A stretch of 64,000 nt of DNA from an uncultured Alistipes sp. (GCA_947591475.1 CANQDE010000003.1:186001-250000), one strand, 5' to 3'; shown: positions 26,541 to 35,958, counted from the first letter of the stretch. The notes: generated by a model not told the origin, from the sequence alone. Program-made: numbers and translations.

Positions 26541-26640
26541 CGGATTTTCAAATCCGACCGTCGTTTTTCACGGCCTTTGGCCGTGTATTCAGTTTTGACC
26601 CACCCCCAAACCCCCGCCTTGGCGGGGGCTTCGGTCGGGT
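26541..26640. repeat. Run of three hairpins including repeat R2, copy B
   Basis: Three inverted repeats follow each other: 26541-26556 (CGGATTT arms), 26569-26585 (CACGGCC arms, loop TTT) and 26611-26628 (CCCCCGCC arms, loop TT). From 26569 on, the order hairpin, CAGTTT, CCACC, CCCGCCTTGGCGGG, TCGGTCGG matches copy A at 17152-17213. It lies between the divergent GH105 and fabI promoters. Confidence 0.5.
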
Positions 26641-26724
26641 AGCCGAAATCAATCAAGTTTTACGACTGTTGGCACGCCGATGTATATAATCACCAAATTT
26701 TCTTCGAATAACCGAGCATTTTGC

Positions 26725-26732
26725 TACCTTTG
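26725..26732 (+). promoter_or_regulatory. -7 box of fabI
   Basis: TACCTTTG, an exact TAnnTTTG match, ends 24 nt before the fabI ATG. Confidence 0.65.
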
Positions 26733-26756
26733 CCGCGAATTTAATCGGAAAAAACT

Positions 26757-27617
26757 ATGGCTTGCAACTTATTGAAAGGGAAGAAGGGATTGATTTTCGG
26801 GGCGCTCAACGAGCAGTCCATCGCTTGGAAAGTGGCCGAACGGGCCGTCGAGGAGGGTGCCGAAATCGTCCTGACCAATACCGCCGTCTCCATTCGCATG
26901 GGCACCATCTCCAAACTGGCCGAGAAGTGCCATACGATCGTCGTGCCGGCCGATGCGACCAGCGTCGAGGACCTTGAAAATCTGATCGACCGTACGATGG
27001 AACACTTCGGCGGCAAGTTCGATTTCATGCTCCACTCTATCGGCATGTCGCCCAACGTCCGCAAGGGCCGCACCTACGACGATCTGGATTACGACTATTT
27101 GCTGAAGACGCTCGATATTTCGGCGATCTCGTTCCATAAGGCCATTCAGGTGGCCCGCCACAAAGATGCTATCAACGATTGGGGTTCGATCGTCGCGTTG
27201 ACCTACATCGCCGCCCAGCGCACGTTGTACGGATACAACGATATGGCCGATGCCAAGGCCTTGCTCGAATCCATCGCCCGCAGCTTCGGATACATCTACG
27301 GACGCGAAAAGCATGTGCGTATCAACACCGTATCGCAGTCGCCCACGCCGACGACGGCCGGCAACGGCGTGATGGGGCTCGGCGATCTGATGACCTTCGC
27401 CGACAGCATGTCGCCGCTCGGCAACGCCACGGCCGAGGATTGCGCGAACTACGTGCTGACGCTCTTTTCCGACTTGACGCGCAAGGTAACGATGCAGAAC
27501 CTCTATCACGACGGCGGTTTCTCGTCAATGGGCATGTCGCGCCGCGCGATGAAGACCTACGAGAAGGGCATGCGGTTCGACGACGTGCACGAAAATCAGT
27601 ATCCCTTCGGCAAATGA
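26757..27617 (+). CDS. fabI: Enoyl-[acyl-carrier-protein] reductase (NADH), FabI
   Basis: A 286-residue short-chain dehydrogenase. The N-terminus KKGLIFGALNEQSIAWKVAE is the FabI nucleotide-binding form. The Y-x6-K active-site motif is in YGYNDMADAK and the substrate loop in VNTVSQSPTPTTAGNG. It performs the last reduction in fatty-acid elongation. It is monocistronic here, between its own promoter and that of panC. Confidence 0.95.
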   Translation: MACNLLKGKKGLIFGALNEQSIAWKVAERAVEEGAEIVLTNTAVSIRMGTISKLAEKCHTIVVPADATSVEDLENLIDRTMEHFGGKFDFMLHSIGMSPNVRKGRTYDDLDYDYLLKTLDISAISFHKAIQVARHKDAINDWGSIVALTYIAAQRTLYGYNDMADAKALLESIARSFGYIYGREKHVRINTVSQSPTPTTAGNGVMGLGDLMTFADSMSPLGNATAEDCANYVLTLFSDLTRKVTMQNLYHDGGFSSMGMSRRAMKTYEKGMRFDDVHENQYPFGK

Positions 27618-27696
27618 CCGTTTGCAGCGGGATTCCGACCGGAACGGCGAGGTGAGATTTCTTGATTTTTCATTTCCGAATCTTAATTCTTATTTC

Positions 27697-27704
27697 TACC
27701 TTTG
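27697..27704 (+). promoter_or_regulatory. -7 box of panC-panD
   Basis: TACCTTTG ends 29 nt before the panC ATG at 27734. It argues against the longer open frame beginning at 27662, which would start upstream of the promoter. Confidence 0.65.
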
Positions 27705-27733
27705 CCGGTGCAATTCGTTTCAATCGCAGCGTA

Positions 27734-28570
27734 ATGAAAGTATTGACAAGCGTCGAAGCGCTTCGCAAGGAGTTGGATCGCGTTGATCCGCGAGGCGTCG
27801 GATTCGTGCCCACCATGGGGGCGCTCCATGCGGGACACCGTTCGTTGGTCGAGCGCGCTCGCAAGGAGAATGCCACCGTCGTGGTGAGCGTCTTCGTCAA
27901 CCCGACCCAGTTCAATGATAAGAACGATCTCAAACATTACCCCCGTACGCCGGAGGCCGATGCGCGGTTGCTCGAAGCGGCCGGCGCCGACTTCGTGCTG
28001 ATGCCGTCCGTCGAGGAGATCTATCCCGAGGAGGACACCCGTGTGTTCGACTTCGGGCAGATCGACAAGGTGATGGAGGGTGCTACGCGCCCGGGCCATT
28101 TCAACGGGGTCGCGCAGGTCGTCAGCCGTTTGTTCGACATCGTGCGCCCTGCCCGCGCCTACTTCGGGGAGAAGGACTTCCAGCAGATCGCCGTCATCAA
28201 GGCGATGGTGCGCCAGTTGAATCTGTCCGTCGAAATCGTCGAGTGTCCCATTGTTCGCGGTGAGGACGGCTTGGCGCTTTCGTCGCGCAACACCCTGCTC
28301 GACGCTCTCCACCGCGAGGCCGCTCCGCATATCTATGCCGTGCTGCGCGCCGCCGTCGAAAAGTCGCACGAATTGACGCCTGCCGAACTCGAAAAATGGG
28401 TCGTCGCCGAAGTGGAGCGCGACGAGCGATTGAAAGTCATCTATTATCAGTCGGTCGATGCGCTGACGATGCAGAAGGTCGCCGACTGGAGCGACGCCGA
28501 ACGCATTCAAGGCTGCATTGCCGTGCAGGCCGGCGACATCCGTTTAATCGACAACATCCGTATCCGATAA
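27734..28570 (+). CDS. panC: Pantothenate synthetase
   Basis: The ATG at 27734 gives 278 residues. [18 protein letters not shown] holds the HxGH nucleotidyl-transfer motif. [30 protein letters not shown] and LALSSRN (KMSKS-like position) are all PanC signatures. It condenses pantoate and beta-alanine with ATP. The stop overlaps the panD ATG by one base (TAATG), so the beta-alanine producer is co-translated. Confidence 0.97.
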   Translation: MKVLTSVEALRKELDRVDPRGVGFVPTMGALHAGHRSLVERARKENATVVVSVFVNPTQFNDKNDLKHYPRTPEADARLLEAAGADFVLMPSVEEIYPEEDTRVFDFGQIDKVMEGATRPGHFNGVAQVVSRLFDIVRPARAYFGEKDFQQIAVIKAMVRQLNLSVEIVECPIVRGEDGLALSSRNTLLDALHREAAPHIYAVLRAAVEKSHELTPAELEKWVVAEVERDERLKVIYYQSVDALTMQKVADWSDAERIQGCIAVQAGDIRLIDNIRIR

Positions 28571-28932
28571 TGAAATTTCAGATCGAAGTCATCAAATCGA
28601 AAATCCACCGCGTAACGGTAACCGAAGCGAACCTCAATTACGTGGGCAGTATCACCATCGACGAGGCGTTGCTGGAGGCCGCCAACATGATCGAAGGCGA
28701 GAAGGTGCAGATTATGGACATCAACAACGGCGAGCGGTTGGAGACTTATATTATAAAGGGGCCTCGCAACAGCGGTTGCATCTGTCTGAACGGTGCGGCT
28801 GCGCGTAAGGTGCAGGTCGGCGACGTGGTCATCATCGCGTCGTATGCCTTGATGGATTTCGAGGATGCCAAGCAGTTCCGGCCGTGGGTGATCTTCCCCG
28901 ACACGGCGACCAACCGGATCATCGGCAAATAA
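28570..28932 (+). CDS. panD: Aspartate 1-decarboxylase (pyruvoyl enzyme)
   Basis: The ATG at 28570 gives 120 residues. The self-cleavage Gly-Ser is in YVGSITID (about residues 23-24), which produces the pyruvoyl cofactor. [14 protein letters not shown] before it and [20 protein letters not shown] after it are family hallmarks. It makes beta-alanine for PanC, to which it is directly coupled. Confidence 0.97.
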   Translation: MKFQIEVIKSKIHRVTVTEANLNYVGSITIDEALLEAANMIEGEKVQIMDINNGERLETYIIKGPRNSGCICLNGAAARKVQVGDVVIIASYALMDFEDAKQFRPWVIFPDTATNRIIGK

Positions 28933-28973
28933 TCGGAGGAGCGGATAAGCACTTTCGAGTAAAATTTTCCTTT

Positions 28974-29008
28974 GCCCCCTTGCCTTACATTGCCAAGAGG
29001 GCTTTTTT
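28974..29008 (+). terminator. Terminator of panC-panD
   Basis: Stem GCCCCCTTG / CAAGAGGGC (one mismatch) followed by six T, 42 nt after the panD stop. Confidence 0.78.
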
Positions 29009-29142
29009 GTTGAAAAATTTCGGCCTGCCGAGTCGTTTGTTTCGTCTTTGGTCGTACGGACGAATCGGTTATCTTGTCGAAGAACAGCGATATAATTAAA
29101 ACGTTTTATGCTACCTCGCCGTACCAGTTAACAAAAAATTCC

Positions 29143-29150
29143 TATATTTG
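29143..29150 (+). promoter_or_regulatory. -7 box of the DUF456 gene
   Basis: TATATTTG, an exact TAnnTTTG match, ends 23 nt before the ATG at 29174. Confidence 0.65.
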
Positions 29151-29173
29151 TGGGTTGAAGGGGTTAGGGAGCG

Positions 29174-29668
29174 ATGGATATCGTGCTTTCGATAGCGGCT
29201 TGTTTGTTGGCGATATTGGGTATCGTCGGTGCTGTCGTGCCTGTGCTGCCCGGCCCCGTGCTCGGTTATTGCGGGTTGCTTTGCATCGCGGGCGTTTCGT
29301 TTTCCGAGACCGATGCCGCAACGCTGTGGATATGGGGCGGGGTTACGTTGGCCGTTACCGTTGCCGACTACGTTCTGCCCGCATGGATGGCCAAACGCTT
29401 CGGCGCTTCGCATGCCGGTGCCGTCGGCGCGACGATCGGGGCCATTGCCGGCATCTTCGTCTTTCCGCCCATCGGGATTTTGTTGGGGCCTTTCGTCGGA
29501 GCCGTCGTGGGCGAGTTGATCCACAACGGGGAGGATACGGCCCATGCCGTTCAGGTCGGTATCGGCTCGTTTCTCTCGTTCATCGTCGGTACGGGATTGA
29601 AATTGTTCGTGTCGATCGGACTGGCGGTTTTGATCGTCATGCAGTTTTTCGTCTCGTCCGGCAGTTGA
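29174..29668 (+). CDS. DUF456-family membrane protein
   Basis: A 164-residue, very hydrophobic protein with about four to five membrane segments. The pattern GIVGAVVPVLPGPVLGYCGLL, then a glycine-rich GATIGAIAGIFVFPPIGILLGPFVGAVVGEL, is that of DUF456. The function of the family is not known. It is followed after 78 nt by the M16 peptidase gene on the same strand, possibly in one transcript. Confidence 0.85.
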   Translation: MDIVLSIAACLLAILGIVGAVVPVLPGPVLGYCGLLCIAGVSFSETDAATLWIWGGVTLAVTVADYVLPAWMAKRFGASHAGAVGATIGAIAGIFVFPPIGILLGPFVGAVVGELIHNGEDTAHAVQVGIGSFLSFIVGTGLKLFVSIGLAVLIVMQFFVSSGS

Positions 29669-29746
29669 CGACGGTTCCGCTTATGAAATATCCCCTCCCA
29701 TTTCGAACACCTCGAACAGAACGATAACCAATTAATAAAAAAACGG

Positions 29747-32644
29747 ATGAAGAAACTTTGGTTTTTGGCGGTAGTCGTCGCAGCGATGCTTACCGCATGT
29801 TGCAGCAAGTACAAGTACGAGAGCGTGCCCGATGACCCGCTCAAAACTCGTATTTATACGTTGGACAACGGTTTGAAGGTCTATATGAGCGTCAGCAAGG
29901 AGAAGCCGCGCATCCAGACCTACATCGCCGTGAAGGTCGGCGGCAAGAACGATCCACACGAGACCACCGGTTTGGCCCACTACTTCGAGCACTTGATGTT
30001 CAAGGGCACCGAGCAGTTCGGTACGTCGGATTACGCGGCCGAGAAGCCGTTGCTCGACGAGATCGAACAACTCTTCGAGACCTACCGTCAGACCACCGAC
30101 GAGGCTGAACGGGCGGCGATCTACCACCGCATCGACTCCATCAGTTACGAGGCTTCGAAGATCGCCATTCCCAATGAATACGACAAGTTGATGGCTGCTA
30201 TCGGCGCCAACGGCACGAACGCCTATACATTGCAGGATATGACCGTCTACGTCGAGGACATCCCGTCGAACCAGATCGACAACTGGGCCCGCATTCAGGC
30301 CGACCGCTTCCAGCATCCGGTCATCCGTGGGTTCCACACCGAGTTGGAGACCATCTACGAGGAGAAAAACATGTCGTTGACCCGCGACAGCCGCAAGGTT
30401 TGGGAGGCGCTGGATGCCGCCCTCTTCCCGCATCACCCCTACGGTACGCAGACCGTGCTGGGTACGCAGGAGCATCTGAAAAATCCGTCGATCACCAACG
30501 TCAAGAACTACCACAAGACCTACTATGTGCCCAATAACATGGCCGTCTGCGTGGCGGGCGATTTCGACCCCGACGAGATGATCGCCACCATCGACAAGTA
30601 TTTCGGTGCGATGGAGCCCAATCCGAACCTCCCGAAACTGGCGTTCGAGCCCGAGCAGCCCATCACCGAACCGATCGTCAAGGAGGTCTACGGCCTCGAA
30701 GCCGCCAACGTTACGTTGGGCTGGCGTCTGCCGAGTGAAAAGGCCGGACGTGTGTCCGAGGTGGGTAAGGTGGCCGGTCAGATTCTCTACAACGGCCAGG
30801 CCGGTCTGATCGATCTCGACCTGAATCAGTTGCAGAAAACTTTGAGCAGCTACGGTTATTACTCGGGACAACCCGATTACAGCACGTTCCTCGTTGCCGG
30901 TCGTCCGAAGCAGGGCCAGACGCTCGAAGAGGTGCGCGACCTGCTGTTGGGCGAAGTAGCCAAACTGCGCAACGGCGAGTTCGATGAGACGATGCTCGAA
31001 GCCATCATCAACAATTTGAAGCTCTCCGAAATGCAGTCCATCGAGAACGACCCCGCCGACCTCTACGTCCAGTCGTTCATCTACGGCATCGACTGGGCCG
31101 ATCAGGTACATTTCATCGAAAATGTTTCCAAAGTAACCAAGCAGGACGTGGTCGATTGGGCTAACGAGTTCCTCGGCCCCGAGAGCTACGCCGTCATCTA
31201 CAAACGCGAGGGCGAAGACAAGAACGTGCAGAAAATTTCCGCTCCGAAAATTACGCCCATCGTAACCAACCGCGACCAAGAGAGCGATTTCCTCGCTGAA
31301 ATCAAGGCAACGGAGGTGAAACCCATCGAGCCCGTTTTCGTCGACTACGACAAGGATATGGCGAAATTCACCGTGAAACCGGGCGTCGACGTGCTCTACA
31401 AGCAGAACGAGACCAACGATCTGTTCCGCCTCTCCTACGTTTTCAACACCGGTTCGGAGCGTGATCCGGAACTGTCTACGGCTTTCGATTACATCAGCTA
31501 CCTCGGTACGGACACCCAGACCGCCGAGGAGATCGCCAAGGAGATGTATCGCCTTGCCTGCTCGTTCTCGTTCGGTGCCGGCGCCAACCAGAGTTCGATC
31601 ACGATCACGGGCTTGAGCGAAAACATGGATCAAGCGATGGAGATCGTCGAGTCGCTGATTCTCAACGCTGTGCCCGACGAGACCATCCTCATGAACCTCA
31701 AGGCCGATGCGTTGAAGAGCCGTGCCGACAGTAAATTGAGCCAGGCCCGTTGCTTCAATGGCTTGCAGCGTTATCTGTTTTTTGGTGGCGACTTTATCAA
31801 GAAGACGACGCTGACCAATGCCCAGCTGGCCGCCCTGACCTCCGAGGAGCTGCTTTCCAAGGTGAAAGCCCTGACCGGCAAGGCCCACGAGGTGCTCTAC
31901 TACGGTCCCAAGAGCGAATCGGAGCTGAAAGAGAGCCTTGCCGCTCATCATAAGACGGCCGAAACGCTGGAGCCGTTGGAGAAGAAGTTCACCCAGAGGC
32001 AGCATACCGATAAGAGCGAGGTGGTTTTGGCGCAGTACGATGCCAAACAGCTCTATTACATCCAGTATTCGAATCGCGGCGAGCAGTTCGACGAGGCCAA
32101 TACGCCGGGCATCACGCTCTATAACGAGTACTTCGGCGGTGGCATGAACTCGGTGGTATTCCAGGAGATGCGCGAGGCGCGCGGTCTGGCATATTCGGCA
32201 TGGGCCATGATGTCGGAGCCCTGGTTCGCGAAGGGCGAGTACAGCTTCTACGCGTTCATCGCCACGCAGAACGACAAGATGCGGCAGGCCATCGAGGCAT
32301 TCGACGAAATCATCAACAACATGCCCGAATCCGAAGCGGCGTTCACCATCGCCAAGGAGGGCATTCTGGCCCGTTTGCGCACCGAACGCACGACCAAATC
32401 CGACGTGCTGTGGAGCTATCTCGACCTGCGCGACTTGGGGCTGACCGAGGATCGCAGCAAACTGTTGTTCGAGACGATTCAGAACATGACGCTGGCCGAC
32501 GTGAAGGCCGTGCAGGAGAGGTGGGTGAAGGATCGTCCCTACATTTACGGTATTTTGGGCGACATCAAAGACCTCGATACGGATTATCTCAAGACGCTCG
32601 GCCCCGTGAAGACCGTATCGTCCGAGGAGATTTTCGGCTATTAG
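29747..32644 (+). CDS. M16-family zinc metallopeptidase lipoprotein (two-unit)
   Basis: A 965-residue protein with lipobox LTAC (Cys18). The inverted zinc motif HYFEH is at 78-82, with the third ligand in the ELETIYEEKNMSL region near 200. Two M16 halves are present: an active N-terminal half, and a C-terminal half (from about 520) with RLSYVFNTGSERDPELS and FQEMREARGLAYSAWAMM but no zinc motif. Such proteins are periplasmic or surface peptidases (pitrilysin-like). A 1042-residue frame runs antisense over it and is a shadow. Confidence 0.93.
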   Translation: MKKLWFLAVVVAAMLTACCSKYKYESVPDDPLKTRIYTLDNGLKVYMSVSKEKPRIQTYIAVKVGGKNDPHETTGLAHYFEHLMFKGTEQFGTSDYAAEKPLLDEIEQLFETYRQTTDEAERAAIYHRIDSISYEASKIAIPNEYDKLMAAIGANGTNAYTLQDMTVYVEDIPSNQIDNWARIQADRFQHPVIRGFHTELETIYEEKNMSLTRDSRKVWEALDAALFPHHPYGTQTVLGTQEHLKNPSITNVKNYHKTYYVPNNMAVCVAGDFDPDEMIATIDKYFGAMEPNPNLPKLAFEPEQPITEPIVKEVYGLEAANVTLGWRLPSEKAGRVSEVGKVAGQILYNGQAGLIDLDLNQLQKTLSSYGYYSGQPDYSTFLVAGRPKQGQTLEEVRDLLLGEVAKLRNGEFDETMLEAIINNLKLSEMQSIENDPADLYVQSFIYGIDWADQVHFIENVSKVTKQDVVDWANEFLGPESYAVIYKREGEDKNVQKISAPKITPIVTNRDQESDFLAEIKATEVKPIEPVFVDYDKDMAKFTVKPGVDVLYKQNETNDLFRLSYVFNTGSERDPELSTAFDYISYLGTDTQTAEEIAKEMYRLACSFSFGAGANQSSITITGLSENMDQAMEIVESLILNAVPDETILMNLKADALKSRADSKLSQARCFNGLQRYLFFGGDFIKKTTLTNAQLAALTSEELLSKVKALTGKAHEVLYYGPKSESELKESLAAHHKTAETLEPLEKKFTQRQHTDKSEVVLAQYDAKQLYYIQYSNRGEQFDEANTPGITLYNEYFGGGMNSVVFQEMREARGLAYSAWAMMSEPWFAKGEYSFYAFIATQNDKMRQAIEAFDEIINNMPESEAAFTIAKEGILARLRTERTTKSDVLWSYLDLRDLGLTEDRSKLLFETIQNMTLADVKAVQERWVKDRPYIYGILGDIKDLDTDYLKTLGPVKTVSSEEIFGY

Positions 32645-32662
32645 TGCTCTTTCAATGGATAA

Positions 32663-32694
32663 GGGCCGTCTGCGTGTAGCAGGCGGCCCTTTTT
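32663..32694 (+). terminator. Terminator of the M16 peptidase gene
   Basis: Stem of 11 bp (32663-32673 / 32679-32689, one G-U pair, loop GTGTA) followed by five T, 18 nt after the stop codon. Confidence 0.88.
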
Positions 32695-32780
32695 GTCGTT
32701 TCGGCCGATGGATTCGGTCGAACCTAATTAATAACGGAAGTATCCTTTTTTGGCTTGTTGCTTGATTGGGGTAATTATTT

Positions 32781-32886
32781 GCGGCTCTCAAGAGCCGCGC
32801 GAGCCGCAGCCTCGGCTGGCGGAGGCTCGCTTTGCTCACTCCGCAGGCTGCGTCCCGCAATTTGCAAGCTCGAAACAGCTATTCCC
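32781..32886. repeat. Interspersed structured repeat R1, copy 3
   Basis: Lies between two convergent genes, after the M16 terminator. Hairpin arms 32781-32788 and 32791-32798, then core GCGCGAGCCGCAGCCTCGG, GGCGGAGGCTCGC, and an uninterrupted CTCCGCAGGCTGCGTCCCGC. GCGAGCC and GGCTCGC within the repeat can also pair. This is the most complete copy. Confidence 0.82.
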
Positions 32887-32888
32887 CA

Positions 32889-34271
32889 TTAATAATAGGT
32901 ACAGTTCAGCGTCTCCGGCAGCGGGGTCGAGGCGTTGCGGCGCCAGACCATCGCCACGTCGTGCGACAGATCGCCCGTCCCGAAATCGAAGCCGTCTTTC
33001 GAGCGGAAAGTTACCGGAACTGCTCCGGCGAATCCGTAGGTCGCATAAAAATCGCGCAGCCACACTTTTTCCGGCGAGGGAATCAGAATCGCGGCATCGT
33101 CGCCCTGTTTGTCGATGCGGCGCATCGCCTCGCGCATCAGTTGTGCCGCCAATCCGCGACGCCGATAGGCCGGTGCGGTCGCCACGCCGTAGATGTAGGT
33201 TGTGCGGCCTAATTCGCTGCGGAACGGAAGCAGGTGGAGCATGGCCGCCGTTCGGCCGTCGCAGGCGGCGGTAAGCATCCGATGACGGGCGTAATAGCGG
33301 ATTAGGAACGAATCGACGAACGCTTCATCGTCATCGAACGCCTGCATCCAGAGCGTTTTGCAGGCGATTTCGTCCGGATGCAGATGGATGGCTAAATACT
33401 TGTGCGCGATCTCGATCGGATGATAGGAGCGTTTCGCTCGCCGCAGACCCTCCAATCCGAGGTCTTCCTCGCGGTTGATGAGCGTGAACCGCTCCGGTAG
33501 ATGTTGGGCGAAAAGCTGGTTGATGACCGTGAACGCGCCGTCGTAGGTCGTATCGGCCTTTTCGATGTGGGTGTCGAACGTGTGGTCGTTGACCGCCGAA
33601 CCGTAGGTGAACGCTACCAACTTTTCACCGACGTAGATACACCCGCCGCGCAGTCCGAGCTGCTCGTAGTGGGCGAATCCGCGCCGCATGGCCACCTGTT
33701 CGGCACAGAGTTCGGAGGTATGCCCTTCGTGTGCGCTGCGCCATTCGCGTTCGAGCCGCATACATTCGTCGAACCGGTCGGGCGTCAGCTCCTCGTAGCG
33801 GTAATCGGGGTATGCGGCCGTAAAATGGTTGATGTGGTTGCGCTTGGGTTGGTAGCGGCGGCCTGCCAGACGGCGCAGATCGTCCGCCGCATAGATATAG
33901 TCCTCCTGCGCACGGTCGGATTCGAATGCGAACTGGCCCGCATACCTGTTGCGGATCAGCTCGCGGCCGCGATCGGTCAGCCCGATGATGCGCAGCCGCT
34001 GCCCGTGAGCATGGGCATCTTCGCGCAGCACCGGAATGAGCGGGGCGAAATCGCCCTCGCCGACGGGCTGCATGTAGCCGATCTTTTCGCCGCCGTCGAT
34101 GTGGAAGCGGATGACCAAAAATCCGTCGACTTCGGCCCATGCGCTGCGGAACACGTGCAGCCAGCAGAACATGTTGGCGAATGCGAGGTTGCAGTCGGTC
34201 GTTTCCGCGTGCATCGTGTAGCGTTCGATGGCCGCGCGATCCTCGATGCGTATGGGCTTGAATGCGATCAT
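32889..34271 (-). CDS. DUF2156 / GNAT acyltransferase fusion protein
   Basis: The ATG at 34271 gives 460 residues. The open frame continues upstream for another 240 codons, but that is a shadow of nadC. Residues about 1-290 resemble the DUF2156 (lysyl-phosphatidylglycerol synthase C-terminal-like) fold: NLAFANMFCWLHVFRSAWAE, YQPKRNHINHFTAAYPDYRYEEL. Residues about 320-440 form a GNAT domain with the acetyl-CoA loop TAPAYRRRGLAAQLMREAM and FYATYGF. Both halves are acyl/aminoacyl-transfer folds; the substrate is unknown. The start overlaps the nadC stop as ATGA, so translation is coupled. Confidence 0.85.
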   Translation of the reverse strand: MIAFKPIRIEDRAAIERYTMHAETTDCNLAFANMFCWLHVFRSAWAEVDGFLVIRFHIDGGEKIGYMQPVGEGDFAPLIPVLREDAHAHGQRLRIIGLTDRGRELIRNRYAGQFAFESDRAQEDYIYAADDLRRLAGRRYQPKRNHINHFTAAYPDYRYEELTPDRFDECMRLEREWRSAHEGHTSELCAEQVAMRRGFAHYEQLGLRGGCIYVGEKLVAFTYGSAVNDHTFDTHIEKADTTYDGAFTVINQLFAQHLPERFTLINREEDLGLEGLRRAKRSYHPIEIAHKYLAIHLHPDEIACKTLWMQAFDDDEAFVDSFLIRYYARHRMLTAACDGRTAAMLHLLPFRSELGRTTYIYGVATAPAYRRRGLAAQLMREAMRRIDKQGDDAAILIPSPEKVWLRDFYATYGFAGAVPVTFRSKDGFDFGTGDLSHDVAMVWRRNASTPLPETLNCTYY

Positions 34272-35122
34272 TCGCAGGCTTTCAGCGACAGGTCGAGCGA
34301 TTTGATTTGATGGGTCAGCGCACCCACCGAAATGAAATCCACGCCGCAGGCCGCATATTCGCGCAGGGTTTCCAGCGTAATGCCGCCGCTCGATTCCGTT
34401 TCGCACCGTCCGGCGACCTTCGCCACGGCCTGCCGCGTCATTTCGGGCGTGAAGTTGTCGAACATGATGCGGTCGACGCCGCCCGCAGCGAACACCTCGT
34501 CGATGTCCTCCAACGTGCGCACTTCGCACTCGATAGGGAGCTGCTTTCCTTTCGCACGCAGGTATTCGCGGGCTCCGACGATGGCCTGACGGATGCCGCC
34601 CGCGAAATCGATGTGGTTGTCCTTCAACAGAATCATGTCGAAAAGCCCCATGCGGTGGTTCTCGCCGCCGCCGATCTTCACCGCCATTTTGTCCAATACG
34701 CGCATGCCGGGCGTGGTTTTGCGGGTGTCGAGCACCCGCGTGTGCAGCCCTTCGAGTTGTTGCACGTAGACGGCCGTGCGGGTTGCCACGCCGCTCATGC
34801 GCTGCATGATGTTCAGCACGATGCGTTCGGCCTGCAACAACGAGCGCAGACGTCCGGAGACGTAGAAAGCCACGTCGCCGGGGCGGATGCGGTCGCCGTC
34901 GTGCAGGATTTGTTCGAATTGCATGTCGGGGTCGAGCCGGTCGAAAACCATGCGGGCGATTTCGATACCGGCGAGGATGCCTTCCTGCTTGCACAGCAGG
35001 CGCATGCGTCCCCGTTCTTCGGCCGGTATGCAGCAGAGCGACGTATGGTCGCCGTCGCCGATGTCCTCTTTGATGCAGAGTTCGATCAGTTCGTCGACAA
35101 AGGGTTTGTATTCGGGTTTCAT
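34268..35122 (-). CDS. nadC: Nicotinate-nucleotide pyrophosphorylase (carboxylating)
   Basis: The ATG at 35122 gives 284 residues. EDIGDGDHTS, RIVLNIMQRMSGVATRT, LDTRKTTPGMRVLDKMAVKIGGGENHRMGL and MFDNFTPE are the standard QAPRTase motifs, with the substrate-binding RKTTPG and K residues present. It makes nicotinate mononucleotide from quinolinate and PRPP. Stop overlaps the next gene by 4 nt (ATGA). nadE lies 10 kb away. Confidence 0.96.
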   Translation of the reverse strand: MKPEYKPFVDELIELCIKEDIGDGDHTSLCCIPAEERGRMRLLCKQEGILAGIEIARMVFDRLDPDMQFEQILHDGDRIRPGDVAFYVSGRLRSLLQAERIVLNIMQRMSGVATRTAVYVQQLEGLHTRVLDTRKTTPGMRVLDKMAVKIGGGENHRMGLFDMILLKDNHIDFAGGIRQAIVGAREYLRAKGKQLPIECEVRTLEDIDEVFAAGGVDRIMFDNFTPEMTRQAVAKVAGRCETESSGGITLETLREYAACGVDFISVGALTHQIKSLDLSLKACE

Positions 35123-35157
35123 AGTCTGTCTGAAATGGATGCGAGGACGAGCCCCGT

Positions 35158-35691
35158 TTAGTCGAGCATCTGCCCCACGAATGTTACGCGATGCGTGCCC
35201 ATGCAGGTGAATTCGAGGGTGCATTGGACGTTGTTGATGGCACCTTTGAGGCCGGTAATCGGGTAGTTTGTCTGGTCGGTCCAGCCGGCTCCGGCGATGT
35301 AGGCTTCGGGCGTGAGTGGCCCTGCGGTTGTGAAGGTCAGATTGGGACCCTTCCCCGGCGTGTAGATAAGGGTGTTGATCCGCATTTCGAGTGCCGGCAT
35401 GGCTGCTGCGAAACGCATCTGGTGCATATAAATGGAGAGCGTGGTTGCCGGAGCGAGGAGCGTTGGGCGTCCGTCGCCGACGATGTCCAAACGGGCATTC
35501 TCGTCGACGAAGGTCGTTCCGTCGGGATTGGTTACCGTCGAGGTGCCGAGAAATTCCATCGGATCGTCGTCCACGATTCTTCCGTTGACGATTTCGTCGT
35601 TGACGTTCTCGAATTCGGGGCCGTTGTCGTTGTCGTCGCAAGCGACGCAGGTCGCCAGCATCAAAGCGAAAAGAAAGAATTTTTTCATCAT
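35158..35691 (-). CDS. Small lipoprotein of unknown function
   Basis: A 177-residue protein with a lipobox leader (MLATCVACDDND, ATCVAC) followed by an acidic linker (DDNDNGPEFENVNDE). The rest looks beta-rich with no membrane segment, which could be a calycin-like barrel. ATGs at 35691 and 35688 are both possible. It is 35 nt upstream of nadC on the same strand and has a -7 box about 110 nt ahead, so it may head the lipoprotein-nadC-GNAT transcript. I do not recognise the family. Confidence 0.75.
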   Translation of the reverse strand: MMKKFFLFALMLATCVACDDNDNGPEFENVNDEIVNGRIVDDDPMEFLGTSTVTNPDGTTFVDENARLDIVGDGRPTLLAPATTLSIYMHQMRFAAAMPALEMRINTLIYTPGKGPNLTFTTAGPLTPEAYIAGAGWTDQTNYPITGLKGAINNVQCTLEFTCMGTHRVTFVGQMLD

Positions 35692-35799
35692 GGTACTTTA
35701 TGGTTTAGTTTTCAAAAAAATGCAGTCGTAAGCCTTTGCTCGCCGCCCTGCGCTTCCGTTGGTCGGGCAGGTTGCGCGGGGCGCACGATTATACGCCTG

Positions 35800-35807
35800 C
35801 AAAGATA
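35800..35807 (-). promoter_or_regulatory. -7 box of the lipoprotein-nadC operon
   Basis: The minus strand reads TATCTTTG, an exact TAnnTTTG match, about 110 nt before the lipoprotein ATG. The gap 35692-35999 (308 nt) otherwise holds only two doubtful short ORFs, described separately. Confidence 0.55.
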
Positions 35808-35815
35808 GTCGCTTT

Positions 35816-35950
35816 TTACCTTTCGAGCATCAATTTCCCCTCGAAAACGATCCGACGGAAGCCTGCTTCGTGGGGCCGCAGTACCTCGGGGACGACGCTT
35901 CCCACCTTGAATGCAAGATTCGCGCCGATTTCCGGAATCGAAGTCAGCAT
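35816..35950 (-). pseudogene. Doubtful 44-codon ORF, possible gene remnant
   Basis: The minus strand reads MLTSIPEIGANLAFKVGSVV and continues for 24 more residues to a TAA. Composition is protein-like (balanced hydrophobic and charged residues), and the same frame stays open upstream into the 3' end of the TonB receptor gene. No family recognised. It could equally be a chance ORF. Confidence 0.25.
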
Positions 35951-35958
35951 ACGGATAC

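Noticed and set aside
29732..32860. 1042-codon open frame on the minus strand opposite the M16 peptidase
   Set aside because: It is antisense to a well-supported gene with zinc motif, lipobox, promoter-side context and terminator. Its product has no domain signature; it is a codon-bias shadow common in GC-rich genomes.
34272..34994. 240-codon N-terminal extension of the DUF2156/GNAT frame
   Set aside because: It is a shadow of nadC in another frame; the ATGA overlap gives the natural start.
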